A stretch of 6,845 nt of DNA from Bacillota bacterium. GTDB lineage: Bacteria > Bacillota > Limnochordia > Limnochordales > ZCTH02-B6. The notes below the pieces were generated by a model. It saw nothing but the letters and a program-made list of their open reading frames with translations. It did no database searches and was not told where the DNA came from. Of this stretch, positions 1-5,371 are shown piece after piece (position 1 is the first letter of the stretch; each line of letters opens with the position of its first letter). The translations under genes were made by a program, and so were the position numbers. The stretch is taken from assembly GCA_003387805.1 (NCBI GenBank), contig QGSR01000104.1, positions 1-6,845 on the forward strand. Reading direction: 5' to 3'.

Positions 1-182
1 CCGGGGCCTCGCTGGGGGGCCGGGCCGCCGTCAAGGCGGGGCAGGTCCTGGACATGAGCCGGATGAAAAAGCTGCGGGCCCAGTTGGCCGAGGCGGACAA
101 CCCCTTCGCGTGCCCCCATGGGCGCCCCGTCATCATCGAACTGGACCGCATGGATTTGGAACGGAGGTTTGGCCGCCGCTGA
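1..182 (+). CDS. mutL: DNA mismatch repair protein MutL, C-terminal end (5' partial)
   Basis: This is the last part of MutL, read in the frame that begins at base 3 and ends at the TGA at 180-182; the start lies outside the window. About 59 residues are visible. They belong to the C-terminal dimerisation and endonuclease domain of the nicking type of MutL found in bacteria without MutH. The CPHGRP motif (bases 117-134) is intact, and the end carries an F-x-R motif (FGR) as in Bacillus MutL. The spacing from the AAVKAG segment to CPHGRP equals that of B. subtilis MutL as I recall it. One departure stands out: the residue that is Cys in the family's (S/A)C(K/R)xAxKA motif is Gly here (codon GGC at 18-20), and in B. 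subtilis this is a zinc ligand. The stop overlaps the next start by one base. The identification is firm; whether the endonuclease is active is uncertain. Confidence 0.93.
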   Translation, partial: GASLGGRAAVKAGQVLDMSRMKKLRAQLAEADNPFACPHGRPVIIELDRMDLERRFGRR

Positions 183-979
183 TGGATGCCGTCGTCACCA
201 CCTCCCGCCGGGCCCGGCCCGAGGAGATTGAGCGGGCCCGCGACCTGGCCCGCCGCCTGGGGATCCCCTACATCGCCCGTGAGGGCTCCATTGAAGCGTT
301 GGGCGCCAAAGCGGTGCTGGTGGTCACGAAAGAGCGCCTGGTGGTGGAAACCGCCGCCGGGCCGCTGTTTTTCCACCCGGGCATGGCCCGGCCCCGTATT
401 CGCTCCCTGGAGCGGGGAGAGGCTGACGTCATGGTGGAGGCCATGCAGCTGCGCCGGGGCGACCACGTGCTGGACTGCACGCTGGGACTGGGCGCGGACG
501 CCATCGTGGCGTCGTGGGTGGTGGGCGAGGAAGGCCGCGTCGTGGGCGTGGAGGCGGTGCCCATGCTGGCGGAGGTGGTGCGGGCGGGGCTTCTGGAATA
601 CGACCCGCAGCACCCGGGCATGCGGGCCGCGATGCGGCGCATCGAGGTGGTGGCCGCGGACCACGCCGAGTACTTGCCGACGCTGCCCGACGGCGCCTTC
701 GACGTGGTCTACTTCGACCCCCTGTTTCGCGAGCCCGTCCGGGAAACGGTGCATATGCGGCCGTGGCGGGCGCTGGGCGTGGGCCGGCCGCTGACTCGGG
801 AGGTCATGGCCGAGGCCCGCCGGGTGGCGCGGCGCCGCGTCGTCGTCAAAGAGCGGCAGGGAAGCCCGGTGTTCGAGGAGCTGGGCGTGGACGAGATCGT
901 AGGCGGGCGCAAGAGCCGCATCGCCTACGGTATCATCGACGCGGCCCGTCCCGCGGCCGGCGGCGGTGAGGGGCCGTGA
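182..979 (+). CDS. Class I SAM-dependent methyltransferase, RsmJ/DUF548-like
   Basis: This encodes a 265-residue protein with a Rossmann-type SAM-binding methyltransferase fold. Motif I is VLDCTLGLGAD (residues 96-106), followed by an acidic strand end (VVGVEAVP). The motif IV region is FDVVYFDPLF (173-182), with DPLF in the catalytic position. The layout resembles the family of E. coli RsmJ (16S rRNA m2G1516 methyltransferase), whose Firmicute members often sit near mutL and miaA; the actual substrate here is unknown. I chose the ATG at 182, which overlaps the mutL stop (TGATG) and has GGAGGT at 163-168. An upstream in-frame ATG at 110 would run far into mutL and is unlikely. The 3' end overlaps miaA by 4 nt, so the three genes are probably one operon. 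The acceptor could be rRNA, tRNA or another molecule; the methyltransferase class is secure, the rRNA role is inferred. Confidence 0.85.
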   Translation: MDAVVTTSRRARPEEIERARDLARRLGIPYIAREGSIEALGAKAVLVVTKERLVVETAAGPLFFHPGMARPRIRSLERGEADVMVEAMQLRRGDHVLDCTLGLGADAIVASWVVGEEGRVVGVEAVPMLAEVVRAGLLEYDPQHPGMRAAMRRIEVVAADHAEYLPTLPDGAFDVVYFDPLFREPVRETVHMRPWRALGVGRPLTREVMAEARRVARRRVVVKERQGSPVFEELGVDEIVGGRKSRIAYGIIDAARPAAGGGEGP

Positions 980-1938
980 CGGGGAAGCCGCCGCTCTTGG
1001 TCATCGTCGGCCCCACGGCGGTGGGCAAGACCGCCTTTTGCATCGAACTGGCCCGGCGGCTGCCCGCGGAAATCGTCACCGCCGACTCGATGCAGGTGTA
1101 TCGCGGCATGGACATCGGCACCGCCAAGCCCACCGCGGAGGAGCGCCGCGGCGTGCCCCACCACGGCATCGATCTGGCCGAGCCTGAGGAAGAATTCAAC
1201 GTGGCCGACTACCGCCGCCACGCGCTGGCGGCCATCGAGGACATTCACCGGCGGGGCCGCCTGCCGATTTTGTCCGGCGGCACCGGGCTCTACGTGCGGG
1301 CCGTCGTGGACGAGTTTCTGTTCCCCGAGCGGGGCGCGGACTGGGAGTTCCGCCGCCGCCTGGAAGAGGAGGCGGAGCGGCTGGGGCGGGAGGCCATTCA
1401 CCGGCGGTTGCAAGCGGTGGATCCCGAAACGGCGGCGCGCCTGCATCCCAACGATCTGCGCCGGGTCGTCCGGGCGCTGGAAGTGTACGAGCGCACCGGC
1501 CGCCCGCTGTCCGAGCATTTGCGGGAGGCCCGCGGCCAGGGATCGCCCTTTGACCTGCTCATGTTCGGTCTCATGCGTCCGCGCGAGGAGCTTTACGCCC
1601 GCATCAATCAGCGGGTGCTGGATCAGATCCGTGCCGGCCTCGTGGACGAGGTGGCCCGCCTGCTGGAGCGGGGGCTGGACGAGGACGACGTGTCCATGAA
1701 AGGCCTGGGCTACAAGGAAATCATCGGGTACCTGAAAGGCCGCTACGACCTGGATGAAGCCGTGCGCTTGCTGCAGCGGGACACCCGCCGCTACGCCCGG
1801 CGGCAGCTGACATGGTTCCGGGCCGATCCCCGCATCCGCTGGCTCGACTTGTCCGAATTTCCCTCCATGAGCGCCGCGGTGGAACACGTGTACGACGCGG
1901 TGGTGACGCGCTGGCCGCGCTTTGCGGCCGCGCCGTGA
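976..1938 (+). CDS. miaA: tRNA dimethylallyltransferase MiaA
   Basis: This is a 320-residue full-length MiaA, the cytoplasmic enzyme that transfers a dimethylallyl group from DMAPP to N6 of A37 in tRNAs reading codons that start with U. The P-loop GPTAVGKT lies at residues 12-19, and the family signature DSMQVYRGMDIGTAKPT at 37-53 includes the catalytic Asp/Ser region. GGTGLY is at 101-106, and the C-terminal RYARRQLTWFR segment at 272-282 is typical of the tRNA-binding part. The start is the GTG at 976, whose GTGA overlaps the stop of the methyltransferase gene; a weak purine-rich ribosome binding site (GGTGAGGGG) lies just upstream. This implies translational coupling. In many Firmicutes hfq follows miaA, but it does not here. 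All key motifs look intact and the assignment is certain. Confidence 0.97.
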   Translation: MTGKPPLLVIVGPTAVGKTAFCIELARRLPAEIVTADSMQVYRGMDIGTAKPTAEERRGVPHHGIDLAEPEEEFNVADYRRHALAAIEDIHRRGRLPILSGGTGLYVRAVVDEFLFPERGADWEFRRRLEEEAERLGREAIHRRLQAVDPETAARLHPNDLRRVVRALEVYERTGRPLSEHLREARGQGSPFDLLMFGLMRPREELYARINQRVLDQIRAGLVDEVARLLERGLDEDDVSMKGLGYKEIIGYLKGRYDLDEAVRLLQRDTRRYARRQLTWFRADPRIRWLDLSEFPSMSAAVEHVYDAVVTRWPRFAAAP

Positions 1939-1940
1939 AA

Positions 1941-1988
1941 GCCGCCGCTGCGGCGGCCGGCCCCGGCGGGAATTTCCGCGCCGCCGGG
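1941..1988 (+). terminator. Two GC-rich hairpins after miaA, possible terminator
   Basis: Two bases after the miaA stop, GCCGCCGC and GCGGCGGC form a perfect inverted repeat (1941-1957). A second possible stem pairs 1962-1969 with 1981-1988 (8 bp) around an 11-nt loop. Neither is followed by a U-tract, so this is not a classical intrinsic terminator. The hairpins may still end or protect the mutL-miaA transcript. In DNA this rich in GC, such stems also arise by chance. Confidence 0.3.
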
Positions 1989-2016
1989 AACCCATTCCTC
2001 CGGCATGCATACAGTA
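1989..2016 (+). promoter_or_regulatory. Putative sporulation promoter (sigma-K/sigma-E type) for spoVK
   Basis: The sequence GCATACAGTA at 2007-2016 fits both the sigma-K -10 element (gCATANNNTA) and the related sigma-E -10 (CATACANT) exactly. AACC at 1989-1992 fits the short sigma-K -35 (mACm), with 15 nt to the CATA. No good sigma-E -35 is seen at the usual distance. The site lies about 85 nt upstream of spoVK in an otherwise GC-rich gap. B. subtilis spoVK (formerly spoVJ) is known to be read from sigma-E and sigma-K promoters, which agrees. The match is seen directly; its use is inferred. Confidence 0.6.
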
Positions 2017-2044
2017 GATAGGTGTCGGCTCGCAAGCACCGCAT

Positions 2045-2078
2045 CCCCGGCCGCCGCGCGTGACGGCGGGCGCCGGGG
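2045..2078 (+). other. Possible stem-loop in the spoVK 5' untranslated region
   Basis: CCCCGGC (2045-2051) can pair with GCCGGGG (2072-2078), and CGCCG (2052-2056) with CGGCG (2064-2068), leaving a 3-nt bulge and a 7-nt loop. The structure ends 22 nt before the chosen spoVK start and could affect its translation. It resembles no riboswitch class I know, and the base composition makes chance pairing likely. Confidence 0.25.
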
Positions 2079-2100
2079 GGACGCGAGGCGGGGTGGACTG

Positions 2101-2979
2101 GTGCGCCTTACGTTGATACGGCACGACGTTCCCGAGCCCCACGGCGAGGCCGCCGAGCGGGAGCGCCGGGTGCGGGCGGCGCTGGACGAGCTGGACGCGC
2201 TCATCGGCCTGGCGTCGGTGAAAAAGCTGGTGCGGGAGCTGCAGGCTTTCCTGGAGATTCAGCGGCGGCGGACCGAGGCGCGCCTCGCGGCCCAGCCGGT
2301 GGCGCTGCACATGGTGTTCAAGGGCAATCCCGGCACCGGAAAAACCACCGTCGCGCGGGTGCTGGGGCGCATCTTCCACGCGATGGACGTGCTGCCCAAA
2401 GGGCATTTGGTCGAATGCGAGCGCGCGGACCTGGTGGGCCAGTACATCGGGCACACGGCCCAACGAACGCGGGAATACATCCAGAAGGCCATGGGCGGCG
2501 TGCTGTTCATCGACGAGGCGTACTCGCTGGCCCGCGGCGGCGAAAAGGATTTCGGGAAGGAAGCCATCGACACGCTGGTCAAGGCCATGGAGGACCACAA
2601 AGACGAGTTCGTCGTCATCTTGGCGGGCTACCGGGCCGAAATGGAGTTTTTCCTGGCCAGCAACCCGGGTTTGCGATCGAGGTTTCCCATCCACATGGAG
2701 TTTCCGGACTACACGTGCGACGAGCTGCTGCAAATCGCGCACTTCATGTGCGAACAGCGGCAGTACCGGCTCTCGCCGGCCGCGTCCCGCAGGCTGCGGC
2801 GCATTCTGGAACGCCACGCTGCCGACAATCCCTATTTCGGCAACGCCCGTTTCGTCCGCAACGTCCTGGAGCGGGCCATCCGCCGCCAGGCGCTGCGCCT
2901 GGTGGACCGCCGGGGGCTGACGCGGTCCGATCTCATGACGCTGGAGGCGTCGGACGTGTGGGAGGCGGCCACCGGATAG
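2101..2979 (+). CDS. spoVK: Stage V sporulation protein K, CbxX-type AAA+ ATPase
   Basis: This is a 292-residue AAA+ ATPase of the SpoVK/CbxX (CfxQ) family, needed in B. subtilis for late spore maturation; its molecular client is unknown. Walker A is GNPGTGKTT (residues 75-83) and Walker B is VLFIDEAY (134-141, Asp138 and Glu139). The family block after it (SLARGGEKDFGKEAIDTLVK) is nearly identical to B. subtilis SpoVK as I recall it. NPGLRSRF (188-195) carries the arginine-finger region. I chose the GTG at 2101, which follows a purine-rich GAGGCGGGG stretch. An in-frame ATG at 2005 would overlap the likely promoter -10 and would add a low-complexity Arg/Ala-rich leader unlike the family. The protein is therefore about 30 residues shorter at the N-terminus than the B. 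subtilis one (322 residues). The gene is probably monocistronic, with its own promoter and a hairpin after the stop. Family assignment is strong; the start is moderately sure. Confidence 0.92.
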   Translation: MRLTLIRHDVPEPHGEAAERERRVRAALDELDALIGLASVKKLVRELQAFLEIQRRRTEARLAAQPVALHMVFKGNPGTGKTTVARVLGRIFHAMDVLPKGHLVECERADLVGQYIGHTAQRTREYIQKAMGGVLFIDEAYSLARGGEKDFGKEAIDTLVKAMEDHKDEFVVILAGYRAEMEFFLASNPGLRSRFPIHMEFPDYTCDELLQIAHFMCEQRQYRLSPAASRRLRRILERHAADNPYFGNARFVRNVLERAIRRQALRLVDRRGLTRSDLMTLEASDVWEAATG

Positions 2980-2982
2980 GCC

Positions 2983-3004
2983 GCCGCGGCCCGGCGGCCG
3001 CGGC
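2983..3004 (+). terminator. GC-rich hairpin after spoVK, possible terminator
   Basis: GCCGCGGC (2983-2990) pairs with GCCGCGGC (2997-3004), giving an 8-bp stem with a 6-nt loop, 3 nt after the spoVK TAG. No U-tract follows, so intrinsic termination is doubtful, but its place between spoVK and the trp promoter suits a 3'-end structure. Confidence 0.35.
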
Positions 3005-3040
3005 CGGCGCGGGTCCGGAGAAAATGCCGGAAAATTGTGG

Positions 3041-3069
3041 TTGACACTCCCGTGCACCGCCGGTATAAT
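3041..3069 (+). promoter_or_regulatory. Consensus sigma-A promoter of the trp operon
   Basis: TTGACA (3041-3046) and TATAAT (3064-3069) are separated by exactly 17 nt, a perfect match to the housekeeping consensus. Short A-tracts at 3021-3024 and 3031-3034 upstream of the -35 could act like an UP element. Transcription should start near 3076-3077, leaving a leader of about 163 nt before trpE. No operator for a DNA-binding repressor is evident; control seems to rest on the RNA elements downstream. Confidence 0.93.
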
Positions 3070-3086
3070 CGGAACCAAATTTGCGC

Positions 3087-3133
3087 GAGTCGAGTTGAGC
3101 AGAGCTGAGCGGAGTGAGATGAGCCGAGCCGAG
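3087..3133 (+). promoter_or_regulatory. TRAP-binding site: ten GAG repeats in the trp leader RNA
   Basis: Ten GAG triplets begin at 3087, 3092, 3097, 3102, 3107, 3112, 3116, 3121, 3126 and 3131. The period is 5 nt (2-nt spacers) throughout, except for a 1-nt spacer between the sixth and seventh. TRAP (MtrB), the ring-shaped tryptophan sensor of Bacillus, binds about eleven GAG or UAG triplets separated by 2-3 nt, so this is a near-textbook site. It starts roughly 10 nt after the predicted transcription start, just upstream of trpE. No eleventh (G/U)AG triplet is found in register on either side. The mtrB gene itself is not in the window. Confidence 0.9.
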
Positions 3134-3181
3134 GGCCTGCCCTTTTGATCCCTCTTCGGACGATCTCTCGCCGGGCTCATC
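3118..3181 (+). promoter_or_regulatory. Predicted trp antiterminator stem
   Basis: GAUGAGCC (3118-3125), inside the TRAP site, pairs perfectly with GGCUCAUC (3174-3181). Inside that stem, GAGGG (3131-3135) pairs with CCCUC (3150-3154), and CC (3129-3130) can add to GG (3158-3159) across a bulge. The 3' strand takes bases 3174-3177 from the 5' arm of the terminator, so the two structures exclude one another. TRAP binding to the last GAG triplets would block this stem and favour termination when tryptophan is plentiful. The pairing was worked out by hand and has no energy calculation behind it. Confidence 0.75.
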
Positions 3182-3198
3182 GCAAAGCCTGGTTTTTT
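3171..3198 (+). terminator. Intrinsic terminator (attenuator) of the trp leader
   Basis: CCGGGCT (3171-3177) pairs with AGCCTGG (3186-3192) through seven base pairs, one of them G-U, around an 8-nt loop. It is followed directly by six T residues (3193-3198). It lies about 40 nt before the trpE start and would stop transcripts when the antiterminator cannot form. Confidence 0.85.
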
Positions 3199-3224
3199 CA
3201 TTTTGCCAACGCCCGACCGCGCAC

Positions 3225-3231
3225 GGGAGGT
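3225..3231 (+). promoter_or_regulatory. trpE Shine-Dalgarno site with possible anti-SD partner
   Basis: GGGAGGT (3225-3231) lies 8 nt before the GTG at 3240 and fixes this as the trpE start. CCUCUU at 3151-3156 can pair with GGGAGG (3225-3230), using four Watson-Crick and two G-U pairs. That segment lies in the antiterminator 3' strand and is freed when TRAP is bound, so it could hide the ribosome site on read-through transcripts, as known for B. subtilis trpE. The SD is clear; the sequestering pairing is inferred. Confidence 0.7.
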
Positions 3232-3239
3232 TCCGCAGC

Positions 3240-4781
3240 GTGGCTTTTGTCCCTTCCAGGGAGGAGTTCGTGCGGCTCAGCGCCCGCGCGACCGTGGTGC
3301 CGGTCTACCGCGAGGTCATCGCGGATCTGGACACGCCGGTGTCGGCCCTGGCCAAGCTGGGCCCGGGGCCCTGCACGTTTCTTCTGGAGAGCGTCGAGCG
3401 GGGCGACACCCTGGGCCGCTACTCGTTTCTGGGCAACAGCGCTCTGATGACGTTTCAAAGCCGCGGCGAGGACGTGATCATCACCCACGCCGACGGCCGC
3501 TCCGAGAAAGAACGCACTTCCGACGCCCTGGGCCGGCTGGAGCGGCTGCTGGCCGGGTTCCGGCCGGCGGAGGTGCCCGGGCTGCCCCGGTTTTACGGCG
3601 GCGCCGTGGGCTACGTGGGTTTCGAGGGGCTGTCCGGCGGGGCACCCGAAGGGCCGGCGCCGGGTCCCGAGGCCGCCGGGCCCGGGCCGGGCGACGGGTA
3701 CGACGCGTTGCCGGACTTGTACTTCATCGTCACCGACGCGGTGCTGGTCTTCGATCACGTGCGGCGCAACCTGAAAGTGGTCGTCAACGCGCTGCCCGGG
3801 GCCGAGCCCGAGCGGGCCTACGACGAGGCGTGCCGCCGCATCGAGGGCATCCTGGAGCGCCTGCGGGGGGACGCCGGCCTGCGCCCTTTGGCCGGCGTGG
3901 AGGTCGGTCGCGGCCGGGCCAACGGCGCGGCTCTCGCGGGCCCCGGGGCCGCCGGGCTCGACGGGGGCGCGGACCGTTTCCGGGAGGCCGTGCGGCGGGC
4001 CCGGGAGCATGTCCGCCGCGGCGACGTGTTCCAGGTCGTCTTGTCCCGGCGGTTCGCCGCGCCGCTGCGGGCCCGGCCCTTTGACGTGTACCGCCTGCTG
4101 CGCTCGGTCAACCCGTCGCCGTACATGTTCTATCTCGACTTCGGCGACGTCCAGCTGGTGGGGTCGTCGCCGGAAGTGATGGTGCGGCTGGAGGACGGCG
4201 TGGCCGAGGTGCGGCCCATCGCCGGCACCCGGCCCCGCGGCGCGACGCCCGAGGACGACCGGCGGCTCGCGGCGGAGCTCTTGGCCGACGAAAAGGAGCG
4301 GGCCGAGCACGTGATGCTGGTGGACCTGGGCCGCGACGATTTGGCCCGCGTGTGCCGGGCCGGCTCGGTCCGGGTGCCCCGGCTGATGGCCGTGGAAAAA
4401 TATTCCCACGTCATGCACATCGTCTCCGACGTCGTCGGGGAACTGGCCGACGGGCGCACCGCCTTCGACCTGCTGCGGGCCGCGTTCCCGGCGGGCACCG
4501 TCAGCGGCGCCCCCAAGGCGCGTGCGCTGGAGCTCATCCGGGAGCTGGAGCCCGGGCGTCGCGGGCCCTACGCCGGCGCGGTGGGCTACTTCGGCTTCTC
4601 GGGCAACATGGATTCGTGCATCACCATCCGGACCATCGTCGTGCGGCGCGGCGTGGCGTTCATCCAGGCCGGCGCGGGCATCGTGGCCGACTCGGATCCG
4701 GATCGGGAACTGCAAGAGATCGCTTCGAAAGCGGGCGCCATGCTGCAAACGGTGGCCGCTGCGGAAGGGGTGCCGGTATGA
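3240..4781 (+). CDS. trpE: Anthranilate synthase component I
   Basis: This 513-residue enzyme converts chorismate to anthranilate with ammonia, the first committed step of tryptophan synthesis in the cytoplasm. The N-terminal domain holds the tryptophan feedback motif LLES (48-51) within LLESVERGDTLGRYSFLG. The second part of the inhibitor site, NPSPYMFY, is at 291-298. The chorismate-binding domain shows IAGTRPRG (327-334), SGAPKA (422-427), GYFGFSGNMDS and QAGAGIVADSDP. Feedback inhibition by tryptophan is therefore expected. The usual LGRNDLGRV segment reads LGRDDLARV (363-371), with Asp366 for Asn. Two Gly/Pro/Ala-rich stretches, around residues 130-157 and 220-243, look like flexible inserts. 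The GTG start has a good ribosome site 8 nt upstream, and the leader bears a TRAP attenuator. The stop overlaps trpG by ATGA. Assignment as TrpE rather than PabB rests on the operon and the feedback motifs. Confidence 0.97.
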   Translation: MAFVPSREEFVRLSARATVVPVYREVIADLDTPVSALAKLGPGPCTFLLESVERGDTLGRYSFLGNSALMTFQSRGEDVIITHADGRSEKERTSDALGRLERLLAGFRPAEVPGLPRFYGGAVGYVGFEGLSGGAPEGPAPGPEAAGPGPGDGYDALPDLYFIVTDAVLVFDHVRRNLKVVVNALPGAEPERAYDEACRRIEGILERLRGDAGLRPLAGVEVGRGRANGAALAGPGAAGLDGGADRFREAVRRAREHVRRGDVFQVVLSRRFAAPLRARPFDVYRLLRSVNPSPYMFYLDFGDVQLVGSSPEVMVRLEDGVAEVRPIAGTRPRGATPEDDRRLAAELLADEKERAEHVMLVDLGRDDLARVCRAGSVRVPRLMAVEKYSHVMHIVSDVVGELADGRTAFDLLRAAFPAGTVSGAPKARALELIRELEPGRRGPYAGAVGYFGFSGNMDSCITIRTIVVRRGVAFIQAGAGIVADSDPDRELQEIASKAGAMLQTVAAAEGVPV

Positions 4782-5371
4782 TCGCCGTCATCGACAGCGG
4801 GGACTTGTTCACGCACAACCTCGCGCACCTGGCGGGCGCGCTGGGCGCAACGCCGGTGGTGGTCAGGGCCCGCGACGCGGCGCGGCTGGAGGACCTAAGT
4901 CCTCGCGGTGTCGTGATCGCCTCCGGCACCGGGCGTCCGGAGGGGGCTCCGGAGGTGATGGCCGTCGTCGAGCGGTGGGCCGGCCGGGCGCCGCTGCTGG
5001 GCGTAGGACTGGGCATGCACTGCGTGGCCGTCCGCTTCGGGGCCCGGCTGGCCCCGGCCCGGGCGCCCGTGCACGGCCAAACGGGCGCGGTGCTGCCCGC
5101 CGGCACCGGCTTGTTTGCCGGCGTGCCGTCGCCCTTTTCGGCCACGCGCTACGACTCGTTCGTCGTGGACCGGGCGTCGCTGCCCGACGGCCTGGCCGTC
5201 ACGGCCGAGGCCGCGGACACCGGGGACGTCATGGCGCTGCAGCACGGGTCGCTGCCCGTGTTCGGCGTGCAGTTTCACCCCGAGTCCGCGTTTACGGAGC
5301 ACGGGGCCCGCGTGATGGAAAATTTTCTGGCCGCCGCGGGCGCGGCGGGGACGTGGAGGAGGGCGATGTGA
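4778..5371 (+). CDS. trpG: Anthranilate synthase component II-like protein, catalytic Cys missing
   Basis: This 197-residue protein has the length and fold of TrpG/PabA, the class I glutamine amidotransferase subunit that feeds ammonia to TrpE. Recognisable family segments are FTHNL near the start, HGQTG (99-103), LFAGVPSPFSATRY (112-125) and GVQFHPES (163-170), which keeps triad His167 and Glu169. The nucleophile elbow, GVCLGHQ in active members, reads GVGLGMH (75-81), so Gly77 (codon GGA at 5006-5008) replaces the catalytic Cys. The oxyanion-loop SPGPG has become SGTGR (49-53), and the usual RYHS is RYDS. Cys82 sits five residues beyond the nucleophile position and is not in the elbow. The frame is intact, with ATGA overlap to trpE and GTGA overlap to trpD, so it appears maintained. 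I infer that it is glutaminase-dead and acts structurally, or that another PabA supplies ammonia. Family membership is clear; activity is doubtful. Confidence 0.9.
   Translation: MIAVIDSGDLFTHNLAHLAGALGATPVVVRARDAARLEDLSPRGVVIASGTGRPEGAPEVMAVVERWAGRAPLLGVGLGMHCVAVRFGARLAPARAPVHGQTGAVLPAGTGLFAGVPSPFSATRYDSFVVDRASLPDGLAVTAEAADTGDVMALQHGSLPVFGVQFHPESAFTEHGARVMENFLAAAGAAGTWRRAM

Noticed and set aside
2005..2100. N-terminal extension of SpoVK from the ATG at 2005
   Set aside because: The ATG lies at the likely promoter -10, and the added residues are low-complexity and unlike the family. The GTG at 2101 fits better.
3087..3133. GAG-rich tract as a simple DNA repeat or CRISPR-like array
   Set aside because: The units are only 5 nt with variable spacer bases, and the position between promoter and terminator in a trp leader is explained by TRAP binding.
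3119..3148. Nine-codon open frame in the trp leader (MSRAEGLPF), as a possible leader peptide
   Set aside because: It has no Trp codons, so it cannot sense tryptophan by ribosome stalling, and it falls within the TRAP site, whose GAG repeats explain the sequence better.
925..3201. Very long open frame on the minus strand (758 codons) opposite miaA and spoVK
   Set aside because: It is a shadow of the codon bias in high-GC genes. It spans two well-identified genes and both their regulatory gaps, its protein has no recognisable domain, and it is rich in Arg, Pro, Gln and His as expected for the antisense of such DNA.
3077..3239. T-box riboswitch in the trp leader
   Set aside because: No T-box consensus segment or specifier-loop arrangement was found, and the leader is too short for a full T-box. 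The GAG repeats point to TRAP.
3198..4748. Long open frame on the minus strand (516 codons) opposite trpE
   Set aside because: It covers almost exactly the trpE coding region, shows no known motif, and has the composition of an antisense frame.
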